Below, piece by piece: positions 27,301 to 33,971 of a DNA stretch of 64,000 nt. The notes below the pieces were generated by a model, which had not been told where the DNA came from, ran no database searches, and saw nothing but the letters and a program-made list of their open reading frames with translations. Each line of letters opens with the position of its first letter. The first letter of the stretch is position 1. Both the position numbers and the translations under genes were made by a program. Source of the DNA: JBJMQS01 sp045802605 (GTDB lineage Bacteria; Planctomycetota; Planctomycetia; Gemmatales; Gemmataceae); contig JBJMQS010000066.1 of the NCBI GenBank assembly GCA_045802605.1, forward strand, positions 1 to 64,000, read 5' to 3'.

Positions 27301-30300
27301 AATTCCAGCGTATGGCGCCGCCACCGATCGAAGATGTCGTTGCACCGGTTGCTGTGTTACTGGAGAAAGTACTTTGACGAATGACAAAGGAACCTGTTCC
27401 CCCAACGACAAGGCCGGAGAAGAACAACGCACCGCCGCTGACGCCAACGGTCGCCGCACCCGCCGTGTTGCTTGAGAATGTCGAATTAGCGATTAAGGCA
27501 CTTGAGCCGCTTGACGAATAGATAGCGCCGCCACCGCTTGATCCGGACGTGAGATTCGACTTGTTGCCGGTAAATACACTGCTTGCCACCGTGAAACCGG
27601 CCGAGAGGAATCGTATCGCACCGCCGTTGCTAGCGGAACTATTTGACGAGAAAACATCTTTGCTAAAAGCACTGATGCCCTGGGTATAAACGGCCCCAGC
27701 AGTGCCGGTGGACGTGTTGCCCGTAAATACGGAATTGCTAATGGTCATTTGCTGAGTTGCGACAGTTTGCCGCACCGCACCACCCACCGAGCCGGTGTTC
27801 GTGGTGAAGGTACTGCTGTCGATCGTTATGGTTGAGAAAGTACCCGAGGCCTGAATAGCACCACCACCGGTAGACGCCGAGTTATTAGTGAAGACCGCGT
27901 TAGTGATCGACATCGTATTGCTGTTGCGGAACTGTGGGCTTGCCATTGTCACACCCGTCGCCGTGTTCGGGTTAAACAGTGTGCTATTGAGGGTTGCCAC
28001 ACTGCCAGCCATGTTTATTGCACCACCGGTCCCTGTCGTCGTGTTGTTTGTGAAGTTGCTATTCGAGATGTTGACATTGTCGTTGCCAAACGAGATCACG
28101 CTGCCGGTCACCGAAGCAGCGGAGAAACCACTAAAATTGACATTCGAAATTGTAACGTTGTAGCCGTCGGCGATGACCAGGTGGTTGGTCGCCGAGCTGC
28201 CATTGATAGTGACATGGTTGGCGGCGCTTGGGCCGGAAATCACCAAACCAAGACTGGAGCCGATTTGAGCCGTCGCCGAAGTGGCGGCACCGACGGCGAT
28301 TGCTGCTGGACTAACAGCAACCAACGTCACCGTCGAGCTACCCATCGTAGTCGTGTCGAACGTGATGGTGTTCACGGCGTTGGGAGCAAACGCCTGGTTG
28401 GCGGTGACCGCAGCCAGTGCTGCTCGGAAGATCAACGCGCCTGAGTTGTAGACAAAACCCGTAGTCGCGTCGCTGGCGCTGCTGACAGCCAGATTCAGAC
28501 CGAAGTTGGTCTTGAAGGTCCCGAGCGAGCCCGTTGGAACATTATTCGTGCCGTCGCCAACTTGGCCGGCGTTCATGGTAATCGTGTAGACGCCGATGTT
28601 GAGCTGATTATTGCTCGCGTTGTTGCCACCCCAACCGCCTGAGGGCGCTGTCAAAGTGTAAGTGGCTGTGACGGAATTGCCCGAGCCAATGGAGCTGACG
28701 AAGTTAGCAGATTGACTAAAGCTGTTCGGGCCCGTGACTGTGATATCGGTGTTGTCGAAGTTGCCCGTGTTGACGCCGACATCGTCGGTGTAAACGACGG
28801 TGATGGTCGCGGCGCCGTTCCCAGAGGTTGTGACTTCGAATGGTGCGAACGTGGCATCCGGTGTGCCGGAAAGGCTCGTGGCTTCATAAGCACCGATATC
28901 GGTACCGGCGCCGATTGTGCGACGGAAGCCGGCACCACGCTGAGATGTAGTGAAACCTGCCGTGTTGTTGCCAGCATCAATGGCCGGGCTGCCGGATTTC
29001 AGCGACATCGTTTGCACGTGGCCGCCACCCGCCAACGTGTAGCCGCCGCCATTGTCGGCCAAAGCGTTGAGCAGTGGGTCCTTTTGCGTGGCATCGGTAC
29101 CAACATTGTTGCCGGTGCCGCTGAGGGTAAAATTGCTGCCGTCTTTGGTGCCGACGATATTATTGTTGCCACTTGCGGTGGTCGCAGCGGAAGAGAACAA
29201 GTCGAAACCCGTCACTGCTCCGCCGGTCAGCTTGCCGCCCGCCACGATCGAGCTGTTGAGCGTGATCGTACCGGCGTTGCGCGCGATATTGCCGCCAGAC
29301 GACGAACCAGCAGCCGTGTTGTCATAAATGGTACTGTTGTTAATCGAGACGCTGGCGGCTGATGTATTGAAAATGCCGCCGCCACTACCGACGCTCGCGC
29401 TGCCGCCAGCGCTATTTCCGACGAGCGTGCTCAACGACACCGTCGTGGCTCCAGTCGATAATAAACCTCCACCCAAAGCGCTCGAGAAGTTGTTCGCCAG
29501 GGTGCTGTTGAGCAACTGTCCACCGGCATTACGCCAACCTCCACCACCTGCCGTAGTTGACGTCGAAGCACCCGAAGCGGTATTGCCTGTGAATTGCGAG
29601 AAGGCGACGGTGGTTGAAGCGGACGTTGTGTAAAGTCCGCCACCGGACGTGCCTGCCGAATTCCCCGAAAAGACAGAGTTGGTTATTAGGCTGGGGCCAG
29701 TGTTTCGCAAGCCGCCGCCGACGGCCCCGGCCACGTTCCCGGTGAATTGACTGTTGACAACTGTCCAGGTAGCCGTTGTAAAAAGGCCGCCACCCGTGTT
29801 CTGCGTGGAGTTACTCGAGATGATACTATTCGTGAGATATCCAATGCCACCAAACCAGTAGATGCCGCCGCCTCCTGACGACGAGGTCGAGTTATTACCG
29901 CGGTTCAAAGTGATGGTCGAGTTGTCAATTGAGATAGTAGCTGAATTGACCGAATAGATACCACCGCCGTTCGTCGCCGATGTATTACCTGAAACGACGC
30001 AATTGGTGAGTGTAATCGTGCCGCCAGAACTTTCAGCGATACCACCGCCATGGGAATTGCTGACGTTATTTGAAATTGTGGAACTGCTGATTTGCAATCG
30101 TCCAGTCGTGAATGCAATGCCGCCGCCGTCACCAGAAGAGCTGTTTCCCGTGATTAGAAGGTCCGACAAAACCACGGTTTGACTAGTCATGGCAATAGCG
30201 CCGCCAGTGCCGCTCACGCTGCCGCCAGTTAACTGCATGCCGGAGATACTGATCAGCGTGCCTGAGCTGCTGCCAATATTGAAATGGCGTTGGCCGCCTG

Positions 30301-30637
30301 GAGCCGTGATAGTTGTGACGCCGCTGCCGCCACCGACGATCGAAAGATTGGCGTTTTCGGTGTAAGTCGGAAGAGCGGCGCCTAAAAGGGTAATCGCCGG
30401 CACCCCGATGTTGATCGTGTCTGACTCGCCGTTATTGTTAGCCACTGCCCAAATTTGCCGCAGCTGCGTGGATAAACCAGTGTCACCACCGTCAGTCACC
30501 GTGAAGACCGCCGGGACGGTTCGCTCTTCGAGAGGCTGAACCATCAACCACGTCCGGGCGCGGTTGCCAGGTCGCAGACGGTTTTGGGATTGGGGGGTGC
30601 GGCGGAACATTCGGCGGAACGTGCGCCCGATGAGCAT
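18371..30637 (-). CDS. giant seven-module parallel beta-helix surface protein with dockerin-like C-terminus
   Basis: 4,088 residues from the ATG at 30637, chosen because GGAG stands 8 nt upstream; an in-frame extension to 30718 has no such box. The N-terminus is basic and then reads VQPLEERTVPAVFTV, the planctomycete export-associated L-E-x-R-x-x-P motif. Seven modules follow, each a right-handed beta-helix rich in Pmp-like repeats (for example ITNSVFSGNSAGTSGGGLYT), ending in D-[QE]-R-G-x-G-F-x-R and [IMVA]-G-A-[YFI]-E at roughly residues 582, 1266, 1846, 2332, 2911, 3412 and 3887. Most are followed by an Ig-like segment (VVYTDDVGVNTGNFDNTDIT). After the last module come another Ig-like domain (~3900-4030) and two EF-hand loops (DENGDGSVDQTDYLVFRNAI, DFNGDGDVDQNDYLRF). 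Presumably a secreted adhesin or polysaccharide-active protein; no catalytic motif recognised. The frame is intact throughout. Confidence 0.9.
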   Translation of the reverse strand: MLIGRTFRRMFRRTPQSQNRLRPGNRARTWLMVQPLEERTVPAVFTVTDGGDTGLSTQLRQIWAVANNNGESDTINIGVPAITLLGAALPTYTENANLSIVGGGSGVTTITAPGGQRHFNIGSSSGTLISISGMQLTGGSVSGTGGAIAMTSQTVVLSDLLITGNSSSGDGGGIAFTTGRLQISSSTISNNVSNSHGGGIAESSGGTITLTNCVVSGNTSATNGGGIYSVNSATISIDNSTITLNRGNNSTSSSGGGGIYWFGGIGYLTNSIISSNSTQNTGGGLFTTATWTVVNSQFTGNVAGAVGGGLRNTGPSLITNSVFSGNSAGTSGGGLYTTSASTTVAFSQFTGNTASGASTSTTAGGGGWRNAGGQLLNSTLANNFSSALGGGLLSTGATTVSLSTLVGNSAGGSASVGSGGGIFNTSAASVSINNSTIYDNTAAGSSSGGNIARNAGTITLNSSIVAGGKLTGGAVTGFDLFSSAATTASGNNNIVGTKDGSNFTLSGTGNNVGTDATQKDPLLNALADNGGGYTLAGGGHVQTMSLKSGSPAIDAGNNTAGFTTSQRGAGFRRTIGAGTDIGAYEATSLSGTPDATFAPFEVTTSGNGAATITVVYTDDVGVNTGNFDNTDITVTGPNSFSQSANFVSSIGSGNSVTATYTLTAPSGGWGGNNASNNQLNIGVYTITMNAGQVGDGTNNVPTGSLGTFKTNFGLNLAVSSASDATTGFVYNSGALIFRAALAAVTANQAFAPNAVNTITFDTTTMGSSTVTLVAVSPAAIAVGAATSATAQIGSSLGLVISGPSAANHVTINGSSATNHLVIADGYNVTISNVNFSGFSAASVTGSVISFGNDNVNISNSNFTNNTTTGTGGAINMAGSVATLNSTLFNPNTATGVTMASPQFRNSNTMSITNAVFTNNSASTGGGAIQASGTFSTITIDSSTFTTNTGSVGGAVRQTVATQQMTISNSVFTGNTSTGTAGAVYTQGISAFSKDVFSSNSSASNGGAIRFLSAGFTVASSVFTGNKSNLTSGSSGGGAIYSSSGSSALIANSTFSSNTAGAATVGVSGGALFFSGLVVGGTGSFVIRQSTFSSNTATGATTSSIGGGAIRWNSSGNLTLQNSTIADNVVSNSTVGTGGGVSRTAGSINSESNIISGNSVAGAAGNGPDVFGAASMTVNNTAIGTGSVGFGYTIAAGSGNQTGSAVVLGALANNGGFTLPDGSTIQTCLPGPGSPVRNAGSNPAFPALTLDQRGTGFIRVIGTIDMGAIESDDPTPGAKATAPNITSNAQANDTITVVYSTTYVGGINTSTLDSNDIYVTGNGYAGNQTVTFTGFTGSGNSVTATYTVAAPAGGWGGWNIGSYAINMNAGQVKNNAPDNSSVPAIGLGSFATAFASNLVVDEPSDVDDSDVSVGKRSFREALRLANGNIGTDTITFSSTTFNAPTTITIANAAMSITDSVVITGPAQALTFDANNTNKQFAVSAASVDISKLSFTKFAASASGSVMAFSANNATVSLTNVNFTSNSAAGAGGAVNVSGTSASVTMSSVSFTSNTSSSTGGGALAVTGNTSTVTLNSATFTTNTATSGPGGAILVSGSSVTLNMNLSSAVSNRATAGNGGAISLAVSDSLTLDSVTLDSNKASSNGGAITTSSSSVSLTAKNSTISGNSATSGGGGVYMTGAGFQILFSNSTLSGNTSSGGVGGFFKGYSFSATSFAIHNTTITKNSASSGGGAIRITSGALDIQSSIISGNAGSTSPNFLYVTTLNVLNSVLSSTDGVTYNNLGGNLAVGTDPMLDVLANNGGPTKTHALKSGSPAIDVGSNPDGLSFDQRGSGFARIKGGVPDMGAFESNPAPSASGTAANVTGTGATTYDVTVTFKDGGTGINVSTIDVNDVKVTSAFGNVTFTATTVTIDSSNPNIVIATYTFNAPDNSVLGTWDPSDTDLYSVNLVGTVSNNDPTPLSISTGKLTSFAALLGAKAIVVDNSGDTDDGNYSSTNLTLREAINFSNSNVGNVDTITFNFAAPTTITISGAFTLSDSVTITGPGADKLTVDANKSGRHFTINATQDVAISGMTLTGGSAADGGAIQWTNNDNVTVNGVWFKGNTTSTSGGAIGMTGATTVTGNVDIKNSTFSGNSASTYGGGIYFRRGMTLTISNSTFSSNTASLGGAVGGGSTSAGNITIKNSTISGNSASSAGGGIRVTNASYSVGLVNLESSIVAGNNSATNPDINGFSTGAWLNAATSIIGKMTAGSVIDLNPPSTNPAGVNFVGDATTAVDPSLDPLANYGGPMPTMRLKANSIAIDTGSNPDGLTLDQRGTGFARTNNNITDIGAYETPIPPTPQAKLLSAPIITSNAQTDETIQIVYTDDIGINTSSLDSNDVTITGSGYGAGQKATFTGFTGSGTSVTATYTITAPAGGWGGWQVGAYTVTVNGSQVSDVDTPTPNSVATKALGTFNTAISVTLQVDEQSDVDDGDYSVGKRSFREALKLTNGNLVADSITFDSTKFNGTPIVLGSVMNITDPVAITGPGAAKAIFDGNNAIQIFNINLPSAGTASLSDMTLQKGKAANGGAIQMTDDSVTLTHVTITGSSATTNGGAIALTTGSLVLNSSTLKNNTAAAAGGAVAASSTATVDVKNSTFESNTASSANGGGIFISAGTLTIDPSIFKNNRGLNGGAIAGGTGTNISIDQTYITGNVGTGTNGAVLLLGSGSLTITNSTLSANTAAANGGAITFVTAVATITNTTVANNRSTTGAGISMTGAGNLTINNSTIVGNVGTAGVGGILISSASGVLNISSTIVAANSGTTTPDIDTPASFSVAGTDNLVGLKGANWSFASAPNQFNTLSPLDPGLSPLADNGGALLPDGSHVPTMSLKVGSPALDNGNNNVSLSFDERGAGFNRTNGSGTDVGAFEASASPIPTVSGKGDDVTVSGGTTFDVTVTFKDDIGIDISTVDVNDVVIKTAFGGTTLNAVTFVATPNTGTSTPVQVIYTFNAPNNGVSGQWDPTDTDFYQIWYVGPTVQDGDGNKVVAPSQLSTFSAILGGKSMNVTNAGDTDDGNYTVGNLTLREAMNFSNTNTGNIDTITFSLPSGTTITLTSGFSVADSVVISGPGASKVAVDANKTGRLFDVAGINTLDISGLTLKGGSVTSDGGAIRFGATTVTVTDCVVTGNTATSDGGAFYMTSNAAVLTIVDSEVSNNSAGSTGGAFSNFHAVGAPTVTINNSLFTGNQSTSDGGGLYFFDDGDLTVSNSTFSGNTAGGTGGAMYLFEASGSIYRVNNSTVTGNSAGSTGGGIFFGSAPANVQMNNTIVAGNKGSSAAGNDFSTATPVTGDFNVVGDANGSGFTGTGNLLGTTVSPIDPLLAPLQNNGGKTRTHALQTGSPALNINGATTLTFDQRGPGFPRVVDGVLDAGAFEGVSRIPNATFGAHPNVTSSGASTYSFVVIYTDETGIDTTTINTADVSITGAGSFTSPTVSISGSGTSVTATYTFTAPGGSFDAGDNGTYTISLNGSQVFDLDTPTPNSVPGQTLGTFAVGIGANFVVNAKNDESTDTDGKVSLREAILANNATPGIAQNTITFDSIVFNSASTITLALGELAITKPVIVQGLGAKQITVDANNASRIFNISDSSSNIMNVTISGLTLTGGSFTGSGGAITDAENLTLDGVWLKNNHATNAGGGVFIGTSSVSFNLLNSAVTGNIADGSFAGSGVYMTGSAFNILIENSTISGNTTTNAGAYGAFCGFAFSANSFKIKNSTITANNSGTGGGGGVRITSGTIEIESSIIQGNTTTNSDPNNTDFRFATTIISKTSALGSIPTGTTFTDNGGNLTIGSDPLLSALADNGGQTPTHALKAGSPALNTGSNPDSLSFDQRGAGFNRSVGVTDMGAFEVQPVVPAATVLSVVLDEGTGNTNINGVNGTVQRSEVRRIIVTFSSPVTFTGANAFSLARSASSLSSPAGGAGPVSLTTNPVSGSTSVVTITFNAGTFVDSTFSLQDGLYNFVIDASKVSNAGGQLNGGAGAGSNYTVNGTTANKFYRFYGDENGDGSVDQTDYLVFRNAISGGPNSVFDFNGDGDVDQNDYLRFRQNISSAP

Positions 30638-31024
30638 GTCAGCTTCTCCAAAAAATGCCAGTAAGTCCGGCGGTGATGATTTGAGGCAAAGGAATGCGCC
30701 ACTCCGGGGGAACTCCAATTCCGTTTGGGAGTCGGAAAGTTCGAGTCAATGGATCCTGTTGCCACGCGAGCGTGGCCGCGAGTTCGACACATTCAACAAT
30801 CGCTGCCGAATCAGATTAACCGGCAGACCTAGAAAAGCCGGTGAGAGAAACAAACACAATCGATGAGAAGAGAATTTGGCGTCAGCGAAGTATGAGCTTG
30901 CATGATTTTAGAAAACCACCGGATTTTTCCGGGCCATTCGATCGTGTGATCGAGTGGCGGATGAAACGCATACTCATTAAACGGTCGATGGATTTCTTTT
31001 GCGCAGATGATTTCGGTCGGGAGC
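30638..31024. other. intergenic region upstream of the giant gene
   Basis: 387 nt separate the giant gene from the upstream same-strand gene ending at 31025. I see no convincing gene. The promoter of the giant gene should lie here; a TTGACT on the minus strand at about 30752 has no clear -10 partner. Confidence 0.35.
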
Positions 31025-32056
31025 TTATGTGCGAAGTCGAAATCCTTTTCGTTTCCGCGCTTCAATCAGGGACCGCACCAAAGGCGGAAGAGAGTTGCGG
31101 AGCAAATCGAAACGCGTTCCTTTTCTTTTGGTGGTCCGACCTATCTCCGTGCTGGTGCGCCACTCTCCCGGCGACTTCATGAGTTGACCGAGGAAGCCCA
31201 GCAAAGCGTCTCTTTTGTCGGCCGAAGAGGGAAGTTGCACGGGCTCGCCATTTACAAACAGTTGGCCGCCTTCGATTTTCAACTTTGGCAACTCACGGGG
31301 CGTGGGGGCGAGGCGTTCTGTTCGTCGAAGCACGGACTTCAGTTTGCTAATCAATTCATCGAGCCGATACCGCGTCGCATTCGCGGATAGCTCGACCACG
31401 TTGGGGCACTCGTTCGGCTGCACAACGCCAAAATCACGCGCAAAGACGTACGCTCGCGCCACCCATATCGCCCGCTCTTCTGGCGTGACGGCATGACCTT
31501 TGGGTAAATCCAACTTCACTCGGGCCGTTTGGACATAATCCAAGAGGTCGAACAAGGTAGGCGGCGTCTGTTTTCGCGCCTGCCAGTTGCCTAGGGCCAA
31601 TTCAAGGTTGGAAATGTCGTGGGGAATGATCGAGGCGTCGAAATGCCGCAATAATATCAGGCCATTGTCGAGGCGACGTCTCGAGCCGACCCATCGGCTT
31701 TTGCCGCCTGATCCCTCATCCTCTTTGGCATACAGGTCGAGAATTTCAAGAGATCGAGCCACCCATTCCCGGACGCCCTCTTGGCTTCTGCTCACGGGAT
31801 AGATGAGCGACTGCCACCGCTCGGCTAACTCGACCGGTAACCACCAATCGGGATGAAAGCCCGCGCGGATCAGGCGTTTTTGAGTCTCTGAATGAGACTT
31901 TTTCACCAAATACGCTTCAGGATGACGATAAGCCACCAGCGAATCAACGGCGCAGAGGATCGGCGCCCCAGCGTAGAAGCGACTGCGTGCTATCGTGTCC
32001 GCTTTGTCTACGTGGTGTGTTTTAACGCCCCTTGAGTGAGAGGAATGGCGAAGCAT
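31025..32056 (-). CDS. protein of unknown function with winged-helix-like C-terminus
   Basis: 343 residues from the ATG at 32056 (GGGAG 8 nt upstream). No signal peptide or membrane segment. Residues ~20-240 are mostly helical, with no family recognised (LVAYRHPEAYLVKKSHSETQ, WVGSRRRLDNGLILLRHFDA, LPKGHAVTPEERAIWVARAY). The last ~85 residues (LKIEGGQLFVNGEPVQLPSS, DALLGFLGQLMKSPGEWRTS, LIEARKRKGFRLRT) resemble the DNA-binding winged helix of OmpR-type regulators: a beta hairpin, a helix bundle and a terminal G-[FY]-R-L hairpin. A regulator of a neighbouring gene is possible but not shown. Base composition resembles the neighbours. Confidence 0.65.
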   Translation of the reverse strand: MLRHSSHSRGVKTHHVDKADTIARSRFYAGAPILCAVDSLVAYRHPEAYLVKKSHSETQKRLIRAGFHPDWWLPVELAERWQSLIYPVSRSQEGVREWVARSLEILDLYAKEDEGSGGKSRWVGSRRRLDNGLILLRHFDASIIPHDISNLELALGNWQARKQTPPTLFDLLDYVQTARVKLDLPKGHAVTPEERAIWVARAYVFARDFGVVQPNECPNVVELSANATRYRLDELISKLKSVLRRTERLAPTPRELPKLKIEGGQLFVNGEPVQLPSSADKRDALLGFLGQLMKSPGEWRTSTEIGRTTKRKGTRFDLLRNSLPPLVRSLIEARKRKGFRLRT

Positions 32057-32328
32057 CGGATGTACTCCCAAGAAGAGTCCCGACAAAGATGGATAGTCCA
32101 GCTCATAGGCCGACTCGAATCAGACAGGGTCGGAACCGCCGAACGAAGTCGGCGTTAAATAAAAACGCGAACGCGTCTGCTCGGGATTATCCACGACACC
32201 GATTAGTCAGAGATGAAAATTTGTCGCGAATGTAACAGCCAAATAATCAAGCGGGAACCGATGGATGTCCCTCGGTGCCCCAATTCCGGATGGCCAAACG
32301 CGCCCGCTTTTGACAAGACATCGTGATC

Positions 32329-33330
32329 ATGATTGATTCGTCTTCGAGGTCCCCGACCTGGCTGGTCATTTTCGCGTTCACGGCCATCTACATCATCTGG
32401 GGTTCGACATATCTTGCGATCCGCTGGGCGATTGAAGGACTGCCGCCATTTTTCATGGCCGGCTCGCGATTCATGATCGCAGGACTACTTCTGGGTAGTT
32501 GGCTCGTCGCCCGAGGTCAACGGCTCCCGACCCCCCGCCAGTGGCGATCTGCATTTTGCATCGGGCTGCTCATGCTCGTGATTGCCAACGGTGGCGTTTC
32601 GTGGGCCGAGCAGTATGTGCCTTCTGGCCTAGTCGCGCTTTTCAGCGCGCTTGCGCCCATGTGGATGGTCGGTTTTGACATGATCATCCCCAACCATGAT
32701 GGCGTGCGTGGCAAACGGCCATCGGCACGCCTCATCGCCGGGCTGGTTTTGGGCTCCGCTGGGATGGTTTTGCTCGTCTCGGGCCAGAGCGGTGACTTTA
32801 CCGGTCTTGGCGAAGGCCCGATGCCAAAGCTGGCGGCCAGCGTATTGCTTTGCGCAACGCTTGCATGGACGAGCGGCTCACTTCTCACACGCCGGCTCGA
32901 TCGCCCAAAGTCCACCTTCATGGCAACTTCAGCCCAGATGGTTACCGGAGGAGCGGTCTTGCTCGTCTTCGCAGCACTGAGAGGTGAGCTAGGCGAAATT
33001 TCACCTGCAAAATTGACTTGGATCAGCTTGCTAAGCCACCTCTATCTAATCGTGTTCGGATCGATCGTGGCGCTCACTGCATACACGTGGCTATTGGAAA
33101 ACGTTTCGCCGTCGCGCGTCGCGACGTACGGGTACGTGAATCCTGTCGTGGCGATTATCCTTGGCTGGGCTCTGGGCGGCGAAACCCTGAATGGGTCGGC
33201 GGCGCTCGCCACAATTTTGATCGTGTTGAGCGTGGCCATGATCGTTACACCGGCAAAAAATGACAACGCACTCGAGCCGATCACTTCGGACGAGGATGAA
33301 GTTCCGGTAATGATTGTGAAAGCAAAATGA
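32329..33330 (+). CDS. EamA/DMT-family exporter (YedA-like)
   Basis: 333 residues from ATG 32329 (a GTG two codons earlier is an alternative). Ten hydrophobic segments in two repeated EamA halves: the first begins LVIFAFTAIYIIWGSTYLAI, with the signature IWGSTYLAIRWAIEGLPP; the second is around AASVLLCATLAWTSGSLLTR and ends VNPVVAIILGWALGGE. This pattern fits the YedA/RhaT-like branch of drug/metabolite transporters, inner-membrane proteins exporting small metabolites, amino acids or drugs; the substrate cannot be read from sequence. The C-terminal 30 residues are an acidic cytosolic tail (ITSDEDEVPVMIVKAK). It converges with the SET-domain gene, 31 nt between stops. Confidence 0.88.
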   Translation: MIDSSSRSPTWLVIFAFTAIYIIWGSTYLAIRWAIEGLPPFFMAGSRFMIAGLLLGSWLVARGQRLPTPRQWRSAFCIGLLMLVIANGGVSWAEQYVPSGLVALFSALAPMWMVGFDMIIPNHDGVRGKRPSARLIAGLVLGSAGMVLLVSGQSGDFTGLGEGPMPKLAASVLLCATLAWTSGSLLTRRLDRPKSTFMATSAQMVTGGAVLLVFAALRGELGEISPAKLTWISLLSHLYLIVFGSIVALTAYTWLLENVSPSRVATYGYVNPVVAIILGWALGGETLNGSAALATILIVLSVAMIVTPAKNDNALEPITSDEDEVPVMIVKAK

Positions 33331-33361
33331 CGGCACCGGCGCGCCACCCTTTAAGCGCATC

Positions 33362-33745
33362 TCAAATGGCGAGTCGCGGCGGGGGCATCTTCTTCCCTTG
33401 GCTGGGCCAGTTGTAGTTGATCAGAATTTCTTCGCCCTTCTTGATGTCCCGAAGGGCTCGGAACACCATCTCCAATCGCTTCAAGCGACCATCGTAAGTC
33501 GCGTTAGGATCGTCTGAGTTGTTGTAAAGGCCGCCATACCCCATGAGGATGGCGTAGTCGTTTCCCTTCGGTCCCCACTCGAAAAAGTAATCGTCGAGAA
33601 TGGTGTCGCCGCAGGCATTTGCCTCCCGCGCCTTCATGGGGATCACGGGGCATACCTCAATTATCTCGCCCTTGCGAAAGTTCCGGCCCGCAAAAACACC
33701 CCGGCCTTTGCCGGCGGCGCGGCGAACGATAAGAGCGTTATTCAT
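33362..33745 (-). CDS. SET-domain protein (putative protein lysine methyltransferase)
   Basis: 127 residues from the ATG at 33745 (CGGAAGCT just upstream); a long in-frame upstream extension has no family resemblance. It is essentially one SET domain: AAGKGRGVFAGRNFRKGEII (SAM-binding G-x-G), GYGGLYNNSDDPNATYDG in place of the canonical N-H-x-x-x-P-N, and KKGEEILINYNW, the G-E-E-[IL]-x-x-x-Y motif carrying the catalytic Tyr. The first His of N-H is here an Asn (Y-N-N-S-D), common in bacterial single-domain SET proteins of this size. The expected activity is SAM-dependent lysine methylation of a protein; the target is unknown. Divergent from the metallophosphoesterase gene. Confidence 0.85.
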   Translation of the reverse strand: MNNALIVRRAAGKGRGVFAGRNFRKGEIIEVCPVIPMKAREANACGDTILDDYFFEWGPKGNDYAILMGYGGLYNNSDDPNATYDGRLKRLEMVFRALRDIKKGEEILINYNWPSQGKKMPPPRLAI

Positions 33746-33971
33746 AGCTTCCGAGAGCCCCGCAATGAGGAGAACCCACCAAATTCCTCTGATTTTTGTG
33801 TATGTCTTGTGCCTAGTGGCAGCTATATCAGCCCTGTCGCACGGCTCCGGATTGGCAAGATTTTCCAATTTTTCCAAAATAGCGATTGAATTGACGTCTC
33901 TCCATATGTTAATTTCTGGAGGTCCCGGATGACCCACCCCCTCGCACGCGCCCCCAAGCTGGATTACGATC

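Noticed and set aside
18371..30637. Regularly repeated DNA that might suggest a CRISPR or satellite array
   Set aside because: The repeats are imperfect, of variable length and in frame with one protein; they encode beta-helix coils.
30740..30760. TTGACT as a -35 box for the giant gene
   Set aside because: No -10-like hexamer at suitable spacing.
30829..31065. 78-codon minus-strand frame upstream of the giant gene
   Set aside because: It overlaps the end of the unknown-protein gene, has no ribosome binding site and no recognisable features.
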